From Acanthosepion pharaonis (Eukaryota; Mollusca; Cephalopoda; Sepiida; Sepiidae): a stretch of DNA of 64,000 nt. The notes under the pieces are model-generated. The model was not told the origin of the DNA. It did not search any database and was given only the letters and a program-made list of their open reading frames with translations. The position numbers and the translations under genes are program-made. The stretch spans positions 543,501 through 607,500 of the forward strand of contig CAHIKZ030000958.1 of the NCBI GenBank assembly GCA_903632075.3, read 5' to 3'. Of the stretch, positions 56,160 through 64,000 are shown one piece after another; within the stretch, counting starts at the first letter, position 1; the number at the start of each line of letters is the position of its first letter.

Positions 56160-56520
56160 ACAGAGTAAGGCAAAACTCACAAACCATAGGAATAATTTAT
56201 CAAGAGTGTAATTACACATGAAAATTTTATTTACTAGTTATTTAATTGTTATATGTGCTGTTCAAAATGTCCTCATTTTTCAAAACACATTTCAATTCTG
56301 TACCTGCAGGATTCATTAACATGTCAGAGAGTTTCCTCTGTCATTTTACTCCCTTCATATTTAATTCATTAAATTCCTCAATATTTCTTGGGTGCATCTG
56401 ATAAACAACTGATTTCAAATGGCCCCACAGAAAAAAAAATTCAGGAGTGTGAGGGCTGGTGGCCACTCAATAGGACCTACCAAAACATTTAAAATATGAT
56501 TAATTAATTAATTAACCTCC
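56160..56520 (-). mobile_element. DDE transposase C-terminal fragment, second copy
   Basis: Minus strand: FFLWGHLKSVVYQMHPRNIE, the same region as at 40590-40960 but better kept. The end 'gagtaaggcaaaactcac' is the probable terminal repeat. Broken by stops. Confidence 0.75.
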
Positions 56521-56714
56521 ATGGTGTGTTAGACTTTCACATTTTAACCATATTATCATCCATTATTTTATTTCATTTTAATGAATTTATCTTTAATGTT
56601 ACCATCTGTCATTTGGAGATGTATTTTCTTTTACAATGGTGTTCAACCTGGACAAGGCCCAAGTGCCACTCAAGATAGAGGTTACAGTGTAAGAGGCACC
56701 ACCCCAAGCAAAGT

Positions 56715-57580
56715 AACAATGCCACCAAGATGCAAGGGGCTACCGAAAGCAAAAGAAAAGGAGAAAAAAACTTTAGAAGAAATCAGAAACTTAATCCTAA
56801 ACAAGAAACAAGGGATAAATCTATTCATGCTCAAAAGACTTGGGAGGAGTGTGAACCAGAAGATAGGAAAACCTATCTACTACTGGACTTCTTCCAGTTC
56901 TTCACTCACTATTCTCATGCTCTTTTTTCAGAATTTTAAATTTTTTTTTTTGTTTCTACCAAGGAAGGCAATAATGCCACTAAGACGCAATGGATCTACT
57001 GGGAGTGAAAGAGAAAGAGAAAACTCTAGAAAGAATTGGAAAACCAATCCTAAAGAGGAAACAAGGGATAAATCTTTACTCCTGTTCAAAAGATTACTGT
57101 AGAGTGTGAACTGGATGACAGGCAAACCTATCTATTCCAGTTGGTGGAAGAGGAAAAAAAATGAAATAAATAGTTATTGAATAAAATTTCAGAGTTCAAG
57201 TGCAGATGTTGAAGCAGATTATAAGGAGCTGGAAACCTAATCCTAAACAGGAAATGAGGGATAAATCTTTACTCTTGGGGAGGAGTGTAAACTGGATGAT
57301 AGACAAACCTATCTATGCCTATTGGAAAGCTGAAACACCAGTTCCCTTATGATCACCAAAGTTAAGCAATGTCGAGCCTGGTCAGAGCTGATGTAGACTT
57401 TAGAGGGAACCAGAAACCCAATCCTAAACAGGAAACAAGGGATAAATCTCTATTCCTGTTCAAATGACTGGGGAGGAGTGTGAACCAGAAGATACGAAAA
57501 CCAATCTACTCCTGGACTTCTTCCAGTTCTTCACTCTCTATTCTCATGCTCTTTTTTCAGAATTTTAATTTTTTGTTTCT
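56715..57580 (+). repeat. four-fold repeated coding-like unit
   Basis: A unit containing 'cctaaacaggaaacaaggga' and 'ggaggagtgtgaac' occurs near 56790, 57040, 57240 and 57420. Copies 1 and 4 also share about 90 bp on the right, including 'ctggacttcttccagttctt'. Copies 1 and 2 start with 'aatgccacca/ctaagac/tgcaa'. Translation of copy 1 gives NPKQETRDKSIHAQKTWEE. It may be an amplified piece of a transposon protein, but I do not recognise it. Confidence 0.65.
57328..57390 (+). pseudogene. 5S rRNA-derived fragment inside the 57 kb repeats
   Basis: Plus strand: 'aacaccagttccc', then 'gatcaccaaagttaagcaat' and 'gtcgagcctggtcag', matching the middle of 5S rRNA and the variant at 47.5 kb. Confidence 0.75.
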
Positions 57581-57768
57581 ATTCACTTTTAGACCTTGAT
57601 TGAAATTTTCCCTGTTTAGGCCATTTATTATATTTTGTCATAAGGCAATAAATCTGCTGTTAGCAAAATGACATCAGCAAATTGTAGAGGATTCAAATCT
57701 TTACTTTTTATGCTTATTCTCAATTCCTTCTCTATTCATTTTTAAAGCATGCTACAAATAATTTAGGT

Positions 57769-58392
57769 CAAAGTTGTCCAACCTTTTTTCCTAATGAGCC
57801 AAATTAGAAATTTAGGTATATTCACCGAGCCACAAAAGTACTTTATTTAAAAAGTTCAAAATGTGAATATCAAATTTTAATAACAAACATATATAATTAC
57901 AAGTAATACTGTATTATTGACAGCAAAAAATAAATTATACATACACAAAACAAAATAAATTCAATGTGATTTTTGACATTGCTTTCCTCTTATAATAATT
58001 TCAATATCTGTTTTTATGGTACTAATCTTTATTCTAAGAATGTTAGTTAAATGGGAATCACTCAACCTATTTCTTTCATCAGTTTTGATTTTTTTTTCAT
58101 GCACAAAAAGAATTGTTCACAGCAGTATATACTACCCCACACGCATAACAGTTTTCTAGATAAGCTAAATAATTTTTATTTAGTTCCGGTTCTTTCCCCA
58201 CACACCAGTCGGTGTGTCTCAGCAAAGTCCTTTTCCCCTTTCAGGGCAATGGGAAAATGAACCTACTAGCACAATCTGAGAATAATTTACTTGACATACA
58301 TTATTAAAGTAAAAAAAATATACCTAGGGTGCAGTGGGCCGCATGAAAATATTAAATGGGCCACAGTGCAGCCTGCAGACTGGACGTCCCTG
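57769..58392. mobile_element. hAT-type non-autonomous element with target duplication
   Basis: 624 bp flanked by ATTTAGGT (57761-57768) and GTTTAGGT (58393-58400), an 8-bp duplication with one change. Terminal repeats CAAAGTTGTCCAACC and, inverted, CAGGGACGTCCAGTC match at most sites. Internal phrases 'gggccgcatg' and 'gggccacagtgc' are of a type I recall in hAT elements. No transposase. Confidence 0.75.
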
Positions 58393-58400
58393 GTTTAGGT

Positions 58401-58607
58401 GAAATCATATATCCTTACCTCATTCCTTTTCCAATCTTTATTGTATCTGTGTCTTTGCTTTGTATATTCAAATTATTACAGTGTTATTATCATGAATGTT
58501 CTCATTAGCTTCTATATAATCTTTACTAATACACTATTTTTGCATTCAGTTGAAGACTGTAAAGTGTTCTGCAAATGCTTTTTCTAAGTTTTATATATAT
58601 ATATATA
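58401..58607. other. AT-rich sequence ending in (TA)n
   Basis: (TA)n at 58592-58607 borders the mariner and includes its TA target. Confidence 0.6.
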
Positions 58608-59662
58608 TTGGGTTGTCCAGATAGTTCATGGCGATTTTTAGTTGTTCATGTTCCAAGAGGTTAGAACAAGTTAAATTTATCAACAGATAAAATATGTTTA
58701 CATATTGTTGTAGTGTCTTCCCTCTAATGAGGCTATTATGGACTCTTCAACTTACTATGAAGCAGTAGAAAAAGCAAGTCTCGGGGGAACGGTAATATAG
58801 ACTGAATGCTGGTCAACCGATACACACTCCCAAGTTGTGTAACACTTTTCTGTTGTATTTACTGTTCAATACATTATTTATCTGTAACCTTTTGTTTTGT
58901 TATTTCTTAACCAATTACTTGGTCACAACACATTTCCAATTAGAACACACATCAAACTATCTCTTGGGAAAGAAAGTTTAAAATCACTTAATTCTTGTCA
59001 ATTTTGCAACTCTATGAAAATAGAAGATTATCAGGTGCATTTTAGATACATGATGCTTTTTTTTTTTTTTACTGCAAAGGCAAAAATGCCTCACAAGCAA
59101 CAAAAAGATGTATACAGTGAAGATGCTTTAGCTGACAGAACTGTACAGAAGAGATTCACTAAGTTTAGAGTTGGTGATTGTAGCCTTATTGATGAAGAAC
59201 GCTCAGGCAGATTACCCACACTACAGATGATGACCAAATCAAGTCATTGATTGAAAATAACCCACATTAAACAATGTGGAAATTGGCAGAAACATTAAAT
59301 TCATCAAAATCCACTATCCATGAGCATTTAGTGAAGCTTGTGTACTCAAATCACTACAATGTTTGGGTGCTACATGATCTGATTGAAAAGAATCTCTTGG
59401 ATCACATTTCATCTGTGATTTGCTGTACAAAGAAAATGCACCCTTTTTGAAGGGAATTGTGATGGGTGATGAGAAATGGATTGTTTACAACTTTGTTCAA
59501 CAAAAAAGATCCTGGAGTAAGCGACATGAATCAACTTTAGCCACTTCAAAAGCAGGTCTTCATTCTAAGAAAATCATGCTGTTCATCTGGTGGGATTAGA
59601 AAGGAATCCTGCAATTTTAATTTCCCTTAAAAATCGGTGTGAACTTTTTCTGGAGGACCCAA
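58608..59662 (+). mobile_element. mariner transposon with both ends, internally deleted
   Basis: Terminal repeats TTGGGTTGTCCAGATAGTTC and, inverted, TTGGGTCCTCCAGAAAAAGTTC, flanked by TA. The transposase is read in three frames: KMPHKQQKDVYSEDALADRT and KFRVGDCSLIDEERSGR (DNA-binding part), LNSSKSTIHEHLVKL, then MGDEKWIVYN with the first catalytic Asp, and IMLFIWWD. The segment that should hold the second and third catalytic Asp is deleted, so the 1055-bp element is shorter than the usual 1.3 kb and inactive. Confidence 0.85.
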
Positions 59663-59800
59663 TATATATATGAGTTTTCTATATCAGAATTACAATTCAG
59701 AACATCTTTGGAGGGAATAAAAATAATTTCAGAATTAATTACAGTGCAGTATGAACATCATGAGAAGGGGGAAAATAATCACTGCATGCAACATTTGTGT

Positions 59801-59807
<7 letters not shown>
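59663..59807. other. short AT-rich stretch
   Basis: Nothing recognised. Confidence 0.5.
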
Positions 59808-59873
<66 letters not shown>

Positions 59874-59890
59874 CACACAGTGTGTGTGTG
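59808..59890. repeat. (TG)n(TA)n(CA)n microsatellite
   Basis: About 28 TA units with TG and CA borders and a TG run after. Confidence 0.95.
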
Positions 59891-59916
59891 TAAACAAAAT
59901 TATGCTGACATACACT

Positions 59917-60370
59917 AATATTAATTGTAATATTAGCTTATACTTTATTATTAAATAGACAATTGTCAACCAGCTTTAATGTTTTTTTACTAGTACTTCT
60001 TTCATCTTACTTTCAATTACACTTTATTGCAACTACTCAGACTATTATTTTATATTAGCAAATACCATGATTCAGAGATAAAGTGAAATTTAGACTACAA
60101 TCCCTTCTTCCTCAAAGGCCAATCTTACCATGACAGCTGCTCAACCACTTGAACTACAAGAACCATCAGCTACAGACTTTTCCTTATTTTTGACTAAATG
60201 ACCAGAACAACCATTTTTTTTTTTTACATACACTAGCAGTATCAATAGTAGTAATATTCTAAGTTTTATAATTTGATGAAGCATTGTCAATTAATAAATG
60301 TTTTACTAATATTTCTTTCATTTTAATTTCAGATGCTTTTTATCACAACTGCTCAGTCCTTTTATGGTCC
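59917..60370. repeat. direct duplication, period about 315 bp
   Basis: 59917-60060 and 60240-60370 share 'tgttttactaatatttctttcat' in variant form and 'caactactcag/caactgctcag'. Confidence 0.65.
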
Positions 60371-60696
60371 GAGTAGTTTTGATAAAAAAAATGATTTAAA
60401 TTAAGATTAAAAAAAAAAAAAAAAAAATACCAGTTAAAATAATATAAAATATTACTAAAACTAAAGTACCTAAAAAAATGAGTAAGTTCTTTTTAAAATG
60501 TAAGTAAAAATCAAATAAAATTGCCTAATATTAAATTACGTGATAGTCGTTGCTTTGAAATATTAAAAGAATGTCTGGTTCGCATATCACATGTACACAA
60601 ACACACATACATACATGCATGCATAGAGCAAGTATAACAAGATACACAAACCTGTTTACTGCCCACCCCAAGTAAAATAAAAGGAGATAAAATGTA

Positions 60697-60711
60697 TACA
60701 CACACACACAC

Positions 60712-60777
<66 letters not shown>

Positions 60778-60778
60778 T
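60697..60778. repeat. (CA)n(TA)n(CA)n microsatellite
   Basis: About 25 TA units between CA runs. Confidence 0.95.
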
Positions 60779-61261
60779 TGGCCAGTGTCAGGAATCACTA
60801 TAAATGACACAATGACATTCCAGTCCTACTGATTCACTTGCTGACAGTCAACTCTTTTAAAGGCCAATAGTTTTATTTCTACAAATCAAGGGTCAGACGG
60901 TCATGTCAACACTGATTCTATTTCAATGGGTTGACCCTCTTGATATGAAACTCAACAAAAGCATCTCAGGATAAATTCAGATTTTGCAGTTAATCAGTTT
61001 CAACATTACAAGCTGTAAACACAATAATCATCAAGTAGAAAGGAAACACTAAAAAATGTTATCCTGCTCCTAAAGGTTGACCTCCACAGTGCAAATATGG
61101 TCACAAAACATTAATATAAAAGCTAGAAAGAAAGAAAGAAAAATAAACAATATAATGATTCCTTGATTAATTTGAAGAGTTTGATAAACAACCCAGTTAT
61201 TTCATATTTTTGCCAACAGGCTAAAATAAATTGACTTAAAGATTTAATTTAATTTGTTTTT
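60779..61261. other. AT-rich sequence
   Basis: Nothing recognised. Confidence 0.5.
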
Positions 61262-61440
61262 TTACAGTTTATCAACCCTTTATGGGTTATTTAAAGCCCA
61301 AACATATTTTTGAATTATAAGAATTGTTTTTTATTTTGTTGCAATTGAATATTGCATTAGTAATTTTTTGAGAATAAAAATGATTTTTCCAGATACAACT
61401 ACTATTTAACCCATAGATTGAGGGAGGAGATAGATTTTAC
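61262..61440 (-). mobile_element. SINE fragment: core plus complete tail C
   Basis: Contains 'atcaaccctttatgggttat', 'gcaattgaatattgcatta' and the core phrase 'atttaacccatagattgag' without interruption, so it shows tail C and core as one unit. Confidence 0.75.
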
Positions 61441-61589
61441 ATAAACAAATTTAAATCTTATTTGTTATAAAATTACAAATATTATATATAATTTTATGGG
61501 AAAACACTGCATAAATTTTTTTAAATATCAGAACAATTTTAGGAAAATCTATAAAAAAAATTGAAATCAAAACCATAGAGAAAGCAACA

Positions 61590-61768
61590 GAAAACCAATC
61601 CACTATCATTCCAAAGAAAGCATAGCAATTCACAGATAATAAAGAAAAGGGATCTGTGGAGAAGAAAACCACTCCATTATCTTTCCAAAGAAGTCATGAA
61701 AATTCACAGATAATGAAATGAATCCGTGGAAAGCCATGAATGCTGAGGTCCTGAAGAAACATGACATT
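61590..61768. repeat. two-copy tandem duplication (73 bp) and an RTE end
   Basis: Units at 61590 and 61663 both start 'agaaaacca' and end 'ctgtgga/ccgtgga'. 61727-61768 resembles the RTE 3' end on plus ('gtcctgaagaaacatgaca'). Confidence 0.75.
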
Positions 61769-62578
61769 AAAAAAATAATTTCAGATATAAAACTAACCAA
61801 CCAGCAACTAGTATAATGCAACTAGTAATAGTATTACCTGCAGCATATTATCTGGAGATGAGATGGGCAACCACAAGTAATTACTATTGCTTAAAGTATA
61901 TTATAAAATACTTAGCTTGATATCCTTTAGGTCATGGGACCAAATAAGCAACTAAGATTGAATTATGTTTTGTCTTATATTTTCAGAATTGTTTTGTTTT
62001 CAAAATCCCTATTCTTGATTGATGTTTAAATTAGAAAGGTCTTCTTTTTTTGTTTGTCTTCACTTTTTACAATATTCTTTATAAAAAAAAAAAAAAAAAA
62101 AAAAAAAATCTGTTTCCACTTTCTCAAGTTTCTTCATCAGAAATTCATTTCCAGATGTTTTTATAAATATATAACAGTATCATCTGTTGAGTAGGAACAA
62201 AAATAACAGCACTACACCTTTCATCTTCCCATTTTAGACAGATCCTTTTTAAGTAATGACGAAGAAATACAGACAATAATAAAATGAGCAGAACTAAGTG
62301 ACTAGACCAAATGAAACCTGAGGGAGAAAAAGATTTTTAAATTAATTAAAAAAAATTAAAAATAAACAACCAAAACAACAACATTTAATTATGAGAAAGA
62401 AAAAATACCTCCTCAAATTTAATCAAACCAAAAATACACCTTTCTATAAAATTTAGAGAAAAAATATGATTTATTTTTAGGATATTCTTTCTCAAATATG
62501 AGTTCTGATTCTCTTTGCTATCAGATATGTGAATGAATTGTCTGTCATTTTACAATAACTTGTTTCATAATGTGTATT
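61769..62578. other. AT-rich sequence
   Basis: A(26) at about 62082-62107. No supported gene. A possible 14-nt exon at 61838 was rejected. Confidence 0.5.
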
Positions 62579-62713
62579 TGTGTGCATACAAGAAGTGTGG
62601 ACACTGATGTTAACACCGAGTGGTGAGAGTCTGTTTCATGCAATGATTGCATTCGAACACAAAATAGTCACCACTCAGTGTTGACATCTGTGTCCACACT
62701 TATATGCACACAC
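62579..62713. mobile_element. MITE-like hairpin, arms about 60 bp
   Basis: 62579-62640 and 62650-62713 are inverted copies at about 80% ('agtgtggacac.gatgt.aacac.gagtggtga'). The centre is a short 'gcaatgattgc' palindrome. Confidence 0.88.
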
Positions 62714-62848
62714 ATTCTACACAGATATTGAGCACTTTTACCCTATAAATATAGTATATATTTTATATCTGCTATATTTAACAATATTTTATTGTAACAT
62801 CAATCAGCTAAGTGACAAATTTTAAATTTGTATTAATCCTCTCTCTCT

Positions 62849-62893
<45 letters not shown>

Positions 62894-63235
62894 GGAGGGA
62901 TATATAAATAAAGGCAACTGAATGAAAAGTTGAGAAATTCTGTATAATGTATTTCATCGTCTTAAAGCACTTCAGACTTAAGTAATGTTTTTATTGATGA
63001 AATTATATATATGTATGGGAGTGAGGGAGGAGATATAAACATTGGTTATAATTATGCACCAAGGGAAAATGGTGAAAATGTGTGAATGTTAAATTTTAAA
63101 TTTCTGCGTTTAAAATTTTTCTTTTTGCACCAAATGTTATATATATTTTGTTTTGAGCAATAAAAAATATTAAAAAATTAAAATCTTCAGACACTGGGTA
63201 ATATATTAATATTCTTTCATTTTTATCATTATTTC
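62714..63235. repeat. AT-rich sequence with (TA)n(GA)n
   Basis: (CT)n, (TA)n, (GA)n at 62839-62900 form a self-complementary tract. Nothing else recognised. Confidence 0.7.
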
Positions 63236-63300
63236 AGTTAGATTCTTTGACTAGTTTCGCCAAGATGGCCATCATCAGGAGAAAAAAAATTTTCTGCTTG
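63236..63300 (-). other. Penelope-terminus-like motif
   Basis: Minus strand reads CCTGATGATGGCCATCTTGG, then CGAAACTAGTC, a hairpin (GCC/GGC) between TGATGA and GAAAC. I recall such motifs at ends of Penelope-like and related repeats. It resembles but does not meet the hammerhead consensus. Confidence 0.45.
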
Positions 63301-63400
63301 CCAGTAGCAGTGAACTACAGAAATGAATGTCTTGATGGAGAAAATGAACTTTTGTCTGTAGTTTTCATTTGTTTCTTTATTTTTTAACATGAATTTTGGT

Positions 63401-63402
63401 CA

Positions 63403-63453
<51 letters not shown>
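63401..63453. repeat. (TA)n microsatellite
   Basis: About 26 TA units. Confidence 0.97.
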
Positions 63454-63455
<2 letters not shown>

Positions 63456-63803
63456 TTAGCTCCCTTGAAGCGTTACACAAACTAATCATACTAAACTCAG
63501 CATTCTTCACTTCACTAGTAAAAATTTTAACTTTCAGATGAACACAGCAATTTTATCTGTGAAAAATGATGAACACTACAATATTTGTCTTAAAAAAAAA
63601 ACAAAATGAACAACACCCTCATGATGACATTATGCTAATATCAAAAGTACTCAGAATAGATAATATGTAGCAACACAGTAATTTTAACTCTTCCTTTGAT
63701 AAATGACAGCAAAAAAGTTGTCCATGTATATTAGAGGATCCAACTGAAAATAAGTAGACAAAGCTTGTCTAAATTATTCAATAAAACATGTCTCTATATA
63801 TAC

Positions 63804-63957
63804 ATGGCTGAGCGGTTACAATGTTCTCTTTACAACCATTTAAATTTCACCATGTTAGATTTGCCAGAAAGGTGATTTCTTGATGTTATTAACCTGTGAA
63901 AATGTTCCCAGCATGCAGTACCATTAGAAAGCACCTGAAAACTATACAACAGGTTGT
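63804..63957 (+). mobile_element. tRNA-like SINE remnant
   Basis: 'atggctgagcggttacaatg' is a good box A of Leu/Ser tRNA type. A weak box B-like 'ttaaatttcacc' follows at about 63838. Confidence 0.4.
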
Positions 63958-64000
63958 TTCATGCTTAAACATAATCGTCAGTCCATATGCATTGTGTTTT
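63958..64000. repeat. hairpin related to 30976-31022, cut by the window end
   Basis: 'tttcatgcttaaacataat', then 'cgtcag', then at the very end 'attgtgttt', the start of the second arm. Confidence 0.65.

Noticed and set aside
60060..60175. tRNA-like sequence on the minus strand
   Set aside because: Only a weak box A is present; stems and box B are not convincing.
61838..61851. 14-nt segment with strong acceptor and donor on the minus strand
   Set aside because: Too short and not tied by phase to any other exon.
63236..63300. Hammerhead-like CTGATGA...GAAAC...GTC on the minus strand
   Set aside because: Two unpaired bases separate the core from stem II and no stem I can form beside the cut site, so it fails the hammerhead fold.

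Overview
This window looks like a slice of a large, very AT-rich, repeat-choked animal genome, most likely a cephalopod mollusc and perhaps a decapodiform (squid or cuttlefish). The evidence is more than twenty (TA)n microsatellites, spliced exons with ordinary metazoan splice sites, RTE-type LINE tails, Penelope-like elements, mariner and hAT transposons, and many tRNA-derived SINEs that share one central domain, as recalled for the 'Ceph-SINE' group. The organism call is inference. Long open frames are rare and nearly all belong to transposons. The many poly-Ile/Tyr frames are only translated (TA)n tracts.

One host gene can be supported. It lies on the minus strand and its introns fill most of positions 1-38,400. 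Three exons (38241-38381, 32075-32186, 27517-27636) join in phase with good splice sites. Two microexons of 30 nt (4963-4992) and 21 nt (995-1015) fit the same phase (1-1), and a possible alternative last exon lies at 7241-7299. I do not recognise the protein.

Between these exons, left to right, lie SINE, RTE and hAT copies and a 0.7 kb foldback (0-10 kb); a tRNA-headed element with an apparently complete type I hammerhead ribozyme at 13526-13581, followed by a damaged second copy; more RTE and SINE copies (15-27 kb); 5S-rRNA-derived sequences; and a cluster of (TA)n tracts and hairpins (30-31.7 kb). The right half holds a Penelope GIY-YIG fragment (35.6-36.0 kb), a ~0.4 kb tandem duplication (39 kb), and a decayed mariner interrupted by a CpG-rich candidate solo LTR (43.0-45.1 kb). 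Further on are a 5S-tRNA composite SINE (47.4-47.6 kb), RTE copies (49.8-53.5 kb), a Penelope reverse transcriptase fragment (54.2-55.1 kb), a hAT element with target-site duplication (57.8-58.4 kb), and a mariner with both ends (58.6-59.7 kb).

Nothing here works as an operon. The shared themes are (1) small pol III-type elements built by joining 5S, tRNA, core and tail modules, one with a self-cleaving ribozyme, (2) foldback structures often next to (TA)n tracts, and (3) decayed autonomous elements that could once have mobilised the small ones. All reading was by eye; boundaries of old repeats are approximate, usually to within 10-50 bases.
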